Below are positions 1-7,136 of a DNA stretch of 12,262 bases, piece after piece (the stretch's first letter is position 1; each line of letters begins with the position of its first letter). Location of the stretch: assembly GCA_013911545.1 (NCBI GenBank), contig JACETA010000020.1, positions 1-12,262 on the forward strand, read 5' to 3'. Position numbers and translations under genes: made by a program. Under the pieces are notes generated by a model. The model ran no database searches, was not told the origin of the DNA, and worked only from the letters and a program-made list of their open reading frames with translations. The DNA is from Chloroflexota bacterium. Its GTDB lineage: Bacteria; Chloroflexota; Dehalococcoidia; Lucifugimonadales; Lucifugimonadaceae.

Positions 1-1
1 G

Positions 2-19
2 TTTGAAGCTATTAATTAA
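2..19 (+). CDS. Possible last codons of an upstream gene (yebC?), cut by the window edge
   Basis: One frame reads FEAIN followed by a TAA stop at the very start of the window. In many bacteria yebC lies directly upstream of ruvC, and YebC proteins end in a short tail after a conserved tyrosine/asparagine-containing strand, so this peptide could be the YebC C-terminus. Five residues cannot prove this. Another frame (LKLLIN, stop at 21-23) is equally open. The call rests on gene-order knowledge only. Confidence 0.18.
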   Translation, partial: FEAIN

Positions 20-24
20 CTAAA

Positions 25-53
25 TTGATTGATATGGGGGAGAAAAATAAAAT
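25..53 (+). promoter_or_regulatory. Candidate sigma70-type promoter for the ruv operon
   Basis: TTGATT at 25-30 and TAAAAT at 48-53 are separated by 17 bases and match the -35 and -10 consensus at 4/6 and 5/6 positions. Transcription would start near position 60, just before the AGGA ribosome-binding site of ruvC. Chance matches are common in such AT-rich DNA, so this is a candidate only. Confidence 0.3.
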
Positions 54-60
54 ATTTACA

Positions 61-64
61 AGGA
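61..64 (+). promoter_or_regulatory. Ribosome-binding site supporting the TTG start of ruvC
   Basis: AGGA lies 10 bases before the TTG at 75. The protein begins to match RuvC immediately after that TTG, so the site supports a non-ATG start. Confidence 0.55.
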
Positions 65-74
65 TTTTATTATT

Positions 75-563
75 TTGGAAAGAATTATTGGAATTGATAT
101 TGGGCTCAGAAATACCGGTTACGGGATAATAGATTTTGATCAAAATAGTGAGAAAATTGTCGAAGGTGGAGTAATAAAAACTGATTCTAAAAAAAATTTA
201 GATGAAAGGCTTTTAACAATTTTTAATGACTTAGATTATATTTACAAGAAATATGCACCTAAATATTCTTCAATAGAAGATTTGCATAGCAGGTATAGAA
301 ATCTTAAAACAGCTATTATTATGGGGCATGCTCGAGGTGTAGCCTGCGCTGTTTCAGCCTTAAATAATGCACCAGTTTATCATTATCAACCAACTCAAAT
401 AAAGAATATTGTTACTGGCTCGGGAAGAGCAGACAAAAATCAAATGATAAAAACTGTCTCTAATAGATTAAATTCACCTGCAATAAAAAATGAACATGTA
501 GCAGATGCTTTTGCAACATCTATTTGCCATTGGGTTATGTTTAGTTCAATTAAAAAAGTATAA
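75..563 (+). CDS. ruvC: RuvC, Holliday junction resolvase (endonuclease)
   Basis: RuvC cuts four-way DNA junctions symmetrically during recombinational repair, working with the RuvAB motor encoded directly downstream. The 162-residue protein is of normal family length and has the RNase H-like fold signature. The first acidic residue is D8 in IGIDIG, the second is E68 in SSIED, and the C-terminal pair is H141 and D144 in HVADAF. Histidine in the third catalytic position is known in other RuvC proteins, such as that of Thermus, so the site looks intact. The PTQIKNIVTGSGRADKNQ stretch around 106-123 is a conserved RuvC block. Translation starts at TTG with an AGGA site upstream; no in-frame ATG precedes the catalytic D8. 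ruvA follows after 9 bases, in the usual ruvCAB order. Confidence 0.96.
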   Translation: MERIIGIDIGLRNTGYGIIDFDQNSEKIVEGGVIKTDSKKNLDERLLTIFNDLDYIYKKYAPKYSSIEDLHSRYRNLKTAIIMGHARGVACAVSALNNAPVYHYQPTQIKNIVTGSGRADKNQMIKTVSNRLNSPAIKNEHVADAFATSICHWVMFSSIKKV

Positions 564-572
564 AATAGTATT

Positions 573-1196
573 ATGATCAGCTTTTTAAATGGAGAAATAA
601 GAAATATATTTTCTGAAAAGTCTGTAATAGAAATTGATGTTTCAGGCGTAGGATATGAAGTATCTTTGCCAAAGTTTGTTTTAGATGAAGTTATAAATAA
701 TGGAAAAAAAAATGGTGAAAAAATAAACCTAGAAATCTATTATCATGCAACTGAAAGATCCCCAAAACCTTTACTTGTTGGGTTCAATAATCATTTAGAA
801 AAGTTATTTTTTGAAAAAATTATTCAAGTTGAAGGTGTCGGGCCTTTAAAAGCTGTTTCGGCATTAATTTTTCCTGTTGCAATTGTATCTCAGGCTATAG
901 AAGATGAGGATATCTCAGTACTTAATCAAATGCCTGGAATTGGGGCGAGGGCTGCTCAAAAAATGATTGCTACATTAAAAGGTAAGCTTATAGATATAAT
1001 TTCTGAGTCACGCTCTTCATTAAATGATGCAGATTCAAATAAAAATGCACTCCGAGATGACATTGTTGAAATTTTAGTGGGCTTAGGTTTTAAAGAATCA
1101 GATGCTATTATAAAAATTAATGAAGTTATTTCTGAAAAACCTGAGCTTAAAGATAATCTTGAAGAAATAATTAGAGAAATTTTTAAATCCAAATAA
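573..1196 (+). CDS. ruvA: RuvA, Holliday junction DNA-binding subunit
   Basis: RuvA tetramers hold the four-way junction and load the RuvB helicase rings. The 207-residue protein has all three domains: an OB-fold at about 1-70 (start MISFLNGEI, IDVSGVGYEV, ending LLVGF), two helix-hairpin-helix motifs (VEGVGPLKA at 86-94 and MPGIGARAAQKM at 120-131), and the RuvB-binding C-terminal three-helix domain at about 157-205 (LVGLGFKESDA). One oddity is the acidic pin between strands of the OB-fold. E. coli has RED before a small linker and LLYGF, with Glu55 and Asp56 separating the strands. The ungapped equivalent here is R62-S63-P64, so both acids are absent and the nearest is E61. No clear Shine-Dalgarno is seen; the gene probably relies on coupling to ruvC, 9 bases upstream, and ruvB starts 2 bases after its stop. 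Confidence 0.95.
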   Translation: MISFLNGEIRNIFSEKSVIEIDVSGVGYEVSLPKFVLDEVINNGKKNGEKINLEIYYHATERSPKPLLVGFNNHLEKLFFEKIIQVEGVGPLKAVSALIFPVAIVSQAIEDEDISVLNQMPGIGARAAQKMIATLKGKLIDIISESRSSLNDADSNKNALRDDIVEILVGLGFKESDAIIKINEVISEKPELKDNLEEIIREIFKSK

Positions 1197-1198
1197 AT

Positions 1199-2257
1199 AT
1201 GCCAATCGAAGAAATTATCAATAACAATTCTAATCAAAACAACAATAAAGTTATTGAAAATACTGAAAAAAAAGACTACATAAATGATTTAAGGCCAAAA
1301 ATTCTTAAAGAATATGTTGGGCAGAATGATGTAGTTAACAGCCTCAAGACTGCTATTAAGGCTTCAGAAGCAAGGGATGAGCCAATGGAACATGTATTAT
1401 TCCATGGCCCCCCAGGTTTAGGAAAAACAACATTGGCTCATGTGATTTCAAAAGAAAAAAAATCTAATTTAGTTGTTACTTCAGGGCCTAGCCTTGAAAA
1501 GCCAGCAGATATTGTTGGGTTATTATCAAATTTATCTGAAGGAGATGTTCTTTTTATAGATGAAATTCATAGGATATCTAAAGGAGTTGAAGAGTATTTT
1601 TATTCTGCAATGGAAGATTTTAAAGTAGATTTCATAACTGGTTCAGGTACATTCGCTAAAACACTTACTTTTCCATTAAATAAATTCACACTTGTTGGGG
1701 CAACAACAAGAGTTGGTATGCTTTCTTCCCCTTTGAGAGATAGATTCGGCTTAACTTATCATCTTGATTTTTATGATATTTCAGATTTATCGACAATAGT
1801 TAAAAGATCTTCCAGTATTTTAAAAGTTAATATTGATGATCAAGCTACAAAGGAAATTGCCATAAGGTCAAGAGGCACACCGCGAATTGCTAATAGATTA
1901 TTAAGACGGGTCAGGGATTACCATCAAGTAAATTCAAAGATTAAAATTATTAATGGAAAGTTAGCATCTGAAGCGATGGAATTGGAAGGGGTAGATCAAA
2001 AAGGTCTGGACAGACTAGATAGGCAATATTTAATAACCTTGTCAAAAAACTACAATGGTGGTCCAGCTGGAATTGAAGCTTTAGCTGCAACTTTAAATGA
2101 GGAGTCTCAAACTTTAATGGATGTAGTTGAGCCCTATCTATTAAAAATTGGTTTTATTATTAGAACCCCTTCTGGGAGAAAAGTTACCATTGACGGATTA
2201 AAATATACTGGAGTTGAAGTTAGAAAAAAGAGTGGTGATCAGAAAAGATTGTTTTAA
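1199..2257 (+). CDS. ruvB: RuvB, Holliday junction branch-migration ATPase
   Basis: RuvB is the AAA+ hexameric motor that pumps DNA through the RuvA-bound junction. The 352-residue protein carries Walker A GPPGLGKT at 70-77, Walker B VLFIDEIH at 117-124 with D121/E122, sensor 1 in LVGATTR at about 165-171, the arginine finger R180 in LRDRFG, and sensor 2 R229 in RGTPRIAN. A C-terminal winged-helix domain follows at about 265-345 (YNGGPAGIEALA, EPYLLKIGFIIRTPSGR). The first 26 residues are a low-complexity, asparagine-rich tail before the usual LRPK start of the core. This is slightly longer than in E. coli and probably reflects the AT-rich genome. The gene begins 2 bases after ruvA. Its stop codon overlaps by 4 bases the stop of the convergent ABC transporter gene, with no terminator hairpin between them. 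Confidence 0.97.
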   Translation: MPIEEIINNNSNQNNNKVIENTEKKDYINDLRPKILKEYVGQNDVVNSLKTAIKASEARDEPMEHVLFHGPPGLGKTTLAHVISKEKKSNLVVTSGPSLEKPADIVGLLSNLSEGDVLFIDEIHRISKGVEEYFYSAMEDFKVDFITGSGTFAKTLTFPLNKFTLVGATTRVGMLSSPLRDRFGLTYHLDFYDISDLSTIVKRSSSILKVNIDDQATKEIAIRSRGTPRIANRLLRRVRDYHQVNSKIKIINGKLASEAMELEGVDQKGLDRLDRQYLITLSKNYNGGPAGIEALAATLNEESQTLMDVVEPYLLKIGFIIRTPSGRKVTIDGLKYTGVEVRKKSGDQKRLF

Positions 2258-4062
2258 TTTAGGTCATCAAAAGATGATTCATTATTGCTCCATAATTTCC
2301 AGTATAAATTTTTATTTGATAATAAATCTTCGTGATTTCCTATTTCAACAATTTCACCCTTGTTTAAAACAATTATTTTGTCTGCATTTTTAATAGTTGA
2401 TAGTCTATGTGCAATAATGATGCCTGTTCTATTATCTAATACTTTATCAAGTGCGTTTTGAATTTGCCTTTCTGTGTAACTGTCAATATATGAGGTTGCT
2501 TCGTCAAGAATAAATATTTTTGAATCAAGCAACAAAGCTCTTGCAAAGCTTAGTAGTTGTCTTTGTCCAACTGATATGTTTGCTCCTGATTCTTCTAGTA
2601 CAGTGTCATAACCTTTTGGTAATGTCATAATGAAACTATGAGAACCTACAACTTTTGACGCTTCTATAACCTCTTCTCTAGACGCTTTGGCCTTGTATTT
2701 AATATTATCTTCAACTGTTCCTGAAAAAATAATAGGATCTTGTAAAACCATACTTATATTGTCGCTCAATGAGCTTTGAGTAATTTTTTGAATATCTTGT
2801 CCATCAATATTAATAATTCCACTTTTTATTTCATAAAATCTATGTATTAAGCTAGCTATGCTAGTTTTGCCAGATCCAGTTGGCCCTACTAGCCCAATAG
2901 TTTCATTTTCTTTTATTGTGAAATTTAAATTTTTAAGTACAGGTTCATTAAAATTATATTCAAAATTTACATTTTGAAATTCTATGGCTCCTTTTTTTAC
3001 ATTTATATCTTTAGCATCTTTTGCGTCCTTGATATCTATCTCTATATCTAGTAATTCGAAAATCCTGTGCCCAGAAGCCATAGCTCTTTGCAGCGTGCTG
3101 TAATGCATAGTAAGTGCTCTAATTGGGTCAAAAAATCTTTGAACATAAAGTAAGAATGCTATCATTACTCCTATTTCAACTGAGCCACCTGATACTAAAT
3201 ATCCACCCATTACCACAATCAAAGACATAGTTGCCCCTACCAGTAATTCAACTGGAGGATGAATTCCTGCCCCAAATTTAGCTGCATGATTTGTATCTTT
3301 AAAATTAGCATTAACTTCACCTTCAAATCTTTTTTGATTAATATCTTCTCTAATCATATTTTGAGTTACCCTCACTCCATTCACATGTTCATTCAGAACT
3401 CCGTTAACAACAGAAGATGAGGCTCTTGCTTTCAGGAAAGCCCTTCTTGCTTTAGGCAGCCAAAAAATTCTAAGTGCAAGAAATACTGGCATAATCATAA
3501 GTATCCCTAAAGCCATAGACCAATTTAAACTAAATATAATTATTGTGATAATTATTAGAGTTAACATGTCGCCAATTGCAAATACACCAGCTTGAAATAA
3601 TTCTTGTAGTGAACCAACATCCCCTAGAACTCTAGACATTATTGATCCGTATTTACTTCTATCAGCTACTGACATTGATAATTTTTGAAGATGTGAAAAC
3701 ATTTGTGACCTTATGTCAAATAATATACTTTCTCCAATCTCTCTGATTACTCTTTGTTGAATGTAATTAGAAATAAAATGCATTAATGCAAACCCTAATA
3801 ATATAATAAATAAATTATTTAAAAGGCTTTCATTATTTTCAGAAATAGCATTATCAATAGTAAATTTAACTAAAAGTGGAATCGCTAAAACAGCCAAGGT
3901 AAAAGAAACGACTGACAAAACTCCCAGAATAGCCTTTTTTTTGTATGGCTTTATAAAACTAATAAATCTTTTAGCTACGTCACCATCATATGAAGATAAT
4001 TGTTCTAAGTCTTCTTCTATTGCATTAACAATTTTCTTATTTTTTTGAACTGATGTTGCCAT
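2254..4062 (-). CDS. ABC exporter half-transporter (catalytic-site half of a heterodimer)
   Basis: This is a fused membrane plus ATPase exporter of the MsbA/LmrA/BmrCD type, about 602 residues from the ATG at 4062. Six membrane helices lie at about 43-310. The nucleotide-binding domain follows, with Walker A GPTGSGKT at 393-400, Q-loop Q441, a non-canonical signature ISVGQ at 496-500, Walker B KIFILDEATS with D520/E521, and H-loop H552 in AHRLST. The catalytic Glu and His are intact, while the signature departs from LSGGQ. The partner gene shows the opposite pattern, so the two probably form one heterodimer. I chose the ATG at 4062 because it lies 1 base after the partner's stop; a TTG at 4101 would give 13 more residues and a 38-base overlap. 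A DAKDAKD repeat sits in the linker before the ATPase domain. Substrate unknown: multidrug or lipid export are family-level possibilities. Confidence 0.93.
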   Translation of the reverse strand: MATSVQKNKKIVNAIEEDLEQLSSYDGDVAKRFISFIKPYKKKAILGVLSVVSFTLAVLAIPLLVKFTIDNAISENNESLLNNLFIILLGFALMHFISNYIQQRVIREIGESILFDIRSQMFSHLQKLSMSVADRSKYGSIMSRVLGDVGSLQELFQAGVFAIGDMLTLIIITIIIFSLNWSMALGILMIMPVFLALRIFWLPKARRAFLKARASSSVVNGVLNEHVNGVRVTQNMIREDINQKRFEGEVNANFKDTNHAAKFGAGIHPPVELLVGATMSLIVVMGGYLVSGGSVEIGVMIAFLLYVQRFFDPIRALTMHYSTLQRAMASGHRIFELLDIEIDIKDAKDAKDINVKKGAIEFQNVNFEYNFNEPVLKNLNFTIKENETIGLVGPTGSGKTSIASLIHRFYEIKSGIINIDGQDIQKITQSSLSDNISMVLQDPIIFSGTVEDNIKYKAKASREEVIEASKVVGSHSFIMTLPKGYDTVLEESGANISVGQRQLLSFARALLLDSKIFILDEATSYIDSYTERQIQNALDKVLDNRTGIIIAHRLSTIKNADKIIVLNKGEIVEIGNHEDLLSNKNLYWKLWSNNESSFDDLN

Positions 4063-4063
4063 A

Positions 4064-5869
4064 TTAATTACTTTCTGATGATCTAGGATTTTGTAAATCA
4101 AATATCGTTTTGTAAATTCCTTCTTTAATTAATAAGTCATTATGTTTTCCTCTATCAACGATGCTGCCACCATCAATTACAATTATTTCATCTGCATGAG
4201 AAATCGTACTTATTCTTTGAGAAATTATTATAGTAGATTTATTTTTTTGGAAACTTATTAGCTTTTCTCTTATTTTTTTATCAGTTCCTGTATCTAATGC
4301 ACTAAATGAATCATCAAAAATTAAAATATCTGGATTTTTAAACAAATTTCTTGCAATAGCAATTCTTTGTTTTTGGCCGCCAGATAAGGAAACCCCAAAT
4401 TCTCCAACCATTGTTTCATATTTATTTGGGAGAGAATTAATAAATTCATGGATATCAGCTATTTTTGCTACTTCAATTACTTTATCAATATCTACATATG
4501 GATTTGAATATGCAATATTTTCTTTTAATGTGCTATTAAAAAGAAAAGTGTGTTGCGAAACCAATCCAATTCTTGGTCGTAAGTTATTTAAATTTAAAGT
4601 TTTTAATGGAATATTATTAATTAATATTTGACCTTCAAGAACATCATAAAATCTTGGAATTAGATTAGCTATTGTTGATTTTCCAGACCCAGGTGGCCCT
4701 ATAATTCCAATAATTTTGTTGGGCTTTATATCAAAATTTATTTTATTAACATCATTCTTTTTAGATTTTGAATAATATTTAAAACTAACATTATCAAATT
4801 TAATATTTTCAATTTTTTGAATTGAATTTGAATTTTTGATTGAATGAATTCTGGGCTTTGAGTCAAGAATTTCAAATAACCTTAAACCGCATGTTATTGC
4901 TCTAGCATAAGAATTTACCATGAGTCCAATAATTCTTACTGGCCTTTGTAGCATTCCAAGGTAAACTAAACATTGTGTAAGTTCCCCTATAGTCATTTCT
5001 CCGTCTATAATTTTGTGTCCACCAATCCAAATAATTAAAGCCCATATAAGTAGAAAGAAAAATCCAACAAGACTTGTTCCTGCTGCATCTACCTTTACGC
5101 TATTCATTGTGTCACTAGTAACCTCTTTATGGGATGATCTAAATTTTTTTAACTCATAATCTTCTCCTCCAAAAGCTCTTACAACTTTAACTCCTATTAA
5201 ATTTTCTTGTAGATTTGTGTTTAATACAGAAAATTCTTTTTGAATCCTATTCCAAATTTTTCTAAGTCTCAGCCTACTTATAGTTGCAATGATTCCCACA
5301 GGTATTATAAATCCAAAAGCAATAAGCCCTATCTGCATGTCAGTCCTAAGTAATAAATAAGATCCAAAAAATATCAAAGTCAATATTTCAAAAGTTCTTA
5401 ATAATCCGGTTGTGACGAACATCTTCACTCCTTCAATATCTAATATTCCCCTAGACATTAAATTCCCTGTGTGAATTCTGTCATGATATTTATATGTTTG
5501 AGATTGAAGCTTATTGTGAAACGAGCTCCTTAAGTCAGCAGAAATTCCATTAGCAATTTTTTCTCCATTATATTGAAGTAAAAATGCAAAAAAACCTCTC
5601 AGGATACTAACTAAAATTATAAGTGAAGCAAGAATCCACAAAATATTTAAGTCATTAGAATTTGTACTTAATTTTTCGTATGCTCTATCTACAGAAGTTC
5701 CTAATAAATATGGCAACCATAGTTGGGACCCAACTAATCCTGCTACACCAATAAACCCAAATGTAATCAACTTTTTATATTTAAAACACATTTTAAATAT
5801 TCTTGTCAGGACAGATATTTCCCCGATGTGGCTATTTAAATGTAAAGGAGTTTTAAATTTTATATTCAC
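4064..5869 (-). CDS. ABC exporter half-transporter (degenerate-site half of a heterodimer)
   Basis: This 601-residue fused exporter subunit is the first gene of a two-gene unit. Membrane helices span about 33-320. The ATPase domain has Walker A GPPGSGKS at 391-398, Q-loop Q439 and a perfect signature LSGGQ at 495-499. Walker B reads LIFDDSFSALD, with D520 in place of the catalytic Glu, and the H-loop reads SQRIST, with Q551 in place of His. Glu-to-Asp plus His-to-Gln is the known pattern of the degenerate subunit in heterodimeric exporters such as TM287/288. Paired with the downstream subunit, this predicts one active and one non-hydrolysing ATP site. The start is a GTG at 5869 with no visible Shine-Dalgarno; the next ATG, at residue 27, would cut into the first helical segment. 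The 81-base gap upstream is shared with the divergent acetyltransferase gene and must hold both promoters, but I see no convincing hexamers there. Confidence 0.93.
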   Translation of the reverse strand: MNIKFKTPLHLNSHIGEISVLTRIFKMCFKYKKLITFGFIGVAGLVGSQLWLPYLLGTSVDRAYEKLSTNSNDLNILWILASLIILVSILRGFFAFLLQYNGEKIANGISADLRSSFHNKLQSQTYKYHDRIHTGNLMSRGILDIEGVKMFVTTGLLRTFEILTLIFFGSYLLLRTDMQIGLIAFGFIIPVGIIATISRLRLRKIWNRIQKEFSVLNTNLQENLIGVKVVRAFGGEDYELKKFRSSHKEVTSDTMNSVKVDAAGTSLVGFFFLLIWALIIWIGGHKIIDGEMTIGELTQCLVYLGMLQRPVRIIGLMVNSYARAITCGLRLFEILDSKPRIHSIKNSNSIQKIENIKFDNVSFKYYSKSKKNDVNKINFDIKPNKIIGIIGPPGSGKSTIANLIPRFYDVLEGQILINNIPLKTLNLNNLRPRIGLVSQHTFLFNSTLKENIAYSNPYVDIDKVIEVAKIADIHEFINSLPNKYETMVGEFGVSLSGGQKQRIAIARNLFKNPDILIFDDSFSALDTGTDKKIREKLISFQKNKSTIIISQRISTISHADEIIVIDGGSIVDRGKHNDLLIKEGIYKTIFDLQNPRSSESN

Positions 5870-5950
5870 TTTGAATAAGTTAAATTAGTAATTAAGAAAT
5901 ATGTTATTTAATTTAAAAGCAATAAAACAATAATTTAATGGTTAAATTTT

Positions 5951-6373
5951 ATGAAAATTAGAAAAGCTCAAATAAAAGATTTAGATATTTTAGAAAAGAT
6001 CTCAAAAGAACAATTTGAATTTGATAGCTTAAGGCCCAAATTTAAATATATTATTGATAATAATAATTATTTAGTGAAAATTATTGAGTCTAAAAATAAT
6101 ATTTTTGGTTTTCTCGTAATAAAATACTTAGATAAGGATTTGATAGATATATATTCAATAGCAATAAAAAATAATTATCAAAATAAAGGTTACGGGTATA
6201 AATTTTTAAAGAATGCTTTAAAAAATTTTTCAGGATATAAAATTACCTTAGAAGTTTCTGAAAACAATATTGCAAAAAAATTATATTTAAAATTTGGATT
6301 TAAAATAGATTCAATTAGAAAAAATTATTATGGTGAAGCTGATGCGATTTTAATGAGTTATATTAAAGATTAA
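5951..6373 (+). CDS. GNAT family N-acetyltransferase, RimI-like
   Basis: This 140-residue, single-domain GNAT enzyme transfers an acetyl group from acetyl-CoA to an amine. The CoA-binding motif A is QNKGYGYKFL from residue 77, and motif B is NNIAKKLYLKFGF at about 105-117. The C-terminus, RKNYYGEADAILMSY at 123-137, closely follows the RimI family pattern (NYY, then EDA-I/L-LM). RimI acetylates the N-terminal alanine of ribosomal protein S18. E101 and Y112 match the catalytic Glu and Tyr of RimI, although the loop between them is one residue shorter than in E. coli. RimI is often near tsaB/tsaD, but it stands alone here. There is no clear Shine-Dalgarno. The 3' end overlaps the convergent ferredoxin gene by 11 bases. 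Family is secure; the S18 substrate is an inference. Confidence 0.85.
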   Translation: MKIRKAQIKDLDILEKISKEQFEFDSLRPKFKYIIDNNNYLVKIIESKNNIFGFLVIKYLDKDLIDIYSIAIKNNYQNKGYGYKFLKNALKNFSGYKITLEVSENNIAKKLYLKFGFKIDSIRKNYYGEADAILMSYIKD

Positions 6374-6629
6374 GTCCTGGCTCAGAAGAATCATAATCAT
6401 AATCCTCTGCTTCTTTTATAAATTTAGTTTCAGAATCAGGCACTTCGTCATCAGGAAATATGGCATCAACTGGGCAAACTGGTTCACATGCCGCACAATC
6501 TATACATTCATCTTGGTTAATAAATAAATGATTATCCCCTTTTTTAGAGTAGATGCAATCAACAGGGCAAACGTCTACACAAGCCCCGTCAGTCGTGCCT
6601 ATACATGATCCAGTTATTATAAACGCCAT
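6363..6629 (-). CDS. 7Fe-type ferredoxin ([3Fe-4S][4Fe-4S])
   Basis: This is a small soluble electron carrier of 88 residues. Cysteines fall at C9, C17, C21, C25, C42, C45, C48 and C52. The first half has C-x7-C-x3-C-PVDC and lacks the second cysteine of a normal 4Fe motif (T12/T13 stand there), while the second half has a full CxxCxxCxxxCP motif. As in Azotobacter FdI, this predicts a [3Fe-4S] cluster held by C9, C17 and C52 and a [4Fe-4S] cluster held by C21, C42, C45 and C48, with C25 as the free cysteine. The C-terminal tail from about 57 is strongly acidic (PDDEVPDSE, EAEDYDYD), typical for partner docking. A ribosome-binding site overlaps the stop codon of the upstream A-type Fe-S protein gene 9 bases away, suggesting coupled translation. 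Redox partners are not evident here. Confidence 0.93.
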   Translation of the reverse strand: MAFIITGSCIGTTDGACVDVCPVDCIYSKKGDNHLFINQDECIDCAACEPVCPVDAIFPDDEVPDSETKFIKEAEDYDYDSSEPGLNL

Positions 6630-6635
6630 TTTTTT

Positions 6636-6640
6636 TCCTT
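6636..6640 (-). promoter_or_regulatory. Ribosome-binding site of the ferredoxin gene, overlapping the upstream stop codon
   Basis: On the minus strand AAGGA lies 6 bases before the ferredoxin ATG and shares bases with the TAA stop of the IscA-like gene. This supports one transcript and coupled translation of the two genes. Confidence 0.5.
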
Positions 6641-7007
6641 AGCAACCGCCGCCTGATCCACATGCACATGTTCCTCCTGATCCACAACCCCCACCACCAC
6701 CGGTTGGAATGTTAGGATTAGAAATTACGAAACCAGATCTCTGCATTCCTTCTACATAATCTATATTTGATCCTGATATTAATGGGACACTCCCAGAATC
6801 TACTATTGCCTTTACTCCATTTGAATTTATAACTGTGTCGGATGAATTAGCTTCATTTTCTAACCCAAATTCATAACCAGCACCTCCGCTTTCAGACATA
6901 GTTAAAGATATCCTAAGATAGGATTCATCATTGCCTTGTTCGTCAAGTACTTCATTAATCTTTGAAGCAGCTGCTTCAGTAAAAGATATTAAATTTTCTG
7001 TTGTCAT
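6639..7007 (-). CDS. IscA/HesB-like A-type Fe-S protein with a Gly/Cys-rich tail
   Basis: The 122-residue protein follows the HesB/IscA fold: ISFTEAAASKINEVL at 7-21, LRISLTMSESGGAGYEFGLE at 31-50, a middle DSGSVPLISGSNIDYVEG at 70-87, and GFVISNPN at 92-99. Typical A-type carriers have a first cysteine in GGCSGF and a CGCG pair near the end. Here the first cysteine position is glycine (SGGAGYEF). The end is expanded into a tail of glycines and four cysteines (C108, C114, C116, C122), including one CxC. The three-cysteine IscA site is therefore rearranged, although metal binding through the tail is likely. The gene lies directly upstream of the ferredoxin, so a role in supplying or sensing Fe-S clusters for it is a reasonable inference. 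The start ATG has CAGGA just upstream. Family call is strong; canonical IscA function is uncertain. Confidence 0.85.
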   Translation of the reverse strand: MTTENLISFTEAAASKINEVLDEQGNDESYLRISLTMSESGGAGYEFGLENEANSSDTVINSNGVKAIVDSGSVPLISGSNIDYVEGMQRSGFVISNPNIPTGGGGGCGSGGTCACGSGGGC

Positions 7008-7043
7008 TTATCCTGCTTTGCTAAGTTATAAATCTATTTTACA

Positions 7044-7061
7044 CAATTATTTAAATAATTG
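7044..7061. promoter_or_regulatory. 18-bp perfect palindrome, candidate operator in a divergent promoter region
   Basis: CAATTATTT followed by AAATAATTG is an exact 9+9 inverted repeat. It lies in the 129-base gap between the divergent IscA-like and Lrp/AsnC genes, the largest non-coding stretch in the window. It sits just upstream of a minus-strand TAAAAT (7036-7041) that could be the -10 of the IscA-ferredoxin unit. Lrp-family proteins bind imperfect AT-rich palindromes, often beside their own gene. In DNA this AT-rich a palindrome of this kind can occur by chance. Confidence 0.35.
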
Positions 7062-7091
7062 GAGTTATTTTTTATTAATTTTTTAGAAAAA

Positions 7092-7119
7092 TTAACAAAC
7101 GAAAATCGCAATTTATGAT
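7092..7119 (+). promoter_or_regulatory. Candidate sigma70-type promoter for the Lrp-bioY-aspS-tig run
   Basis: TTAACA at 7092-7097 and TATGAT at 7114-7119 each match the -35 and -10 consensus at 5 of 6 positions, with a 16-base spacer. Transcription would begin around 7126, giving a leader of only about 11 bases before the ATG at 7137, where no Shine-Dalgarno is visible. Confidence 0.45.
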
Positions 7120-7136
7120 ATTATTCAAATTTAATT

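Noticed and set aside
956..1237. Minus-strand open frame of 93 codons across ruvA and ruvB
   Set aside because: It lies wholly antisense to well-supported ruvA and the ruvB start, is low-complexity and has no recognisable family.
3020..3050. Short direct repeat coding DAKDAKD in the ABC transporter linker
   Set aside because: It is a two-unit repeat in a flexible linker before the ATPase domain and is probably replication slippage without functional meaning.
4063..4101. Upstream TTG start at 4101 for the downstream ABC gene
   Set aside because: It would overlap the upstream gene by 38 bases and add 13 unremarkable residues. The ATG at 4062 sits one base after the upstream stop, the normal arrangement for a coupled pair.
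6639..6730. Repetitive GC-richer stretch at the end of the IscA-like gene as a possible repeat or hairpin element
   Set aside because: The bases simply encode the Gly/Cys-rich tail in frame (GGN and TGN codons), so the coding sequence explains the pattern.
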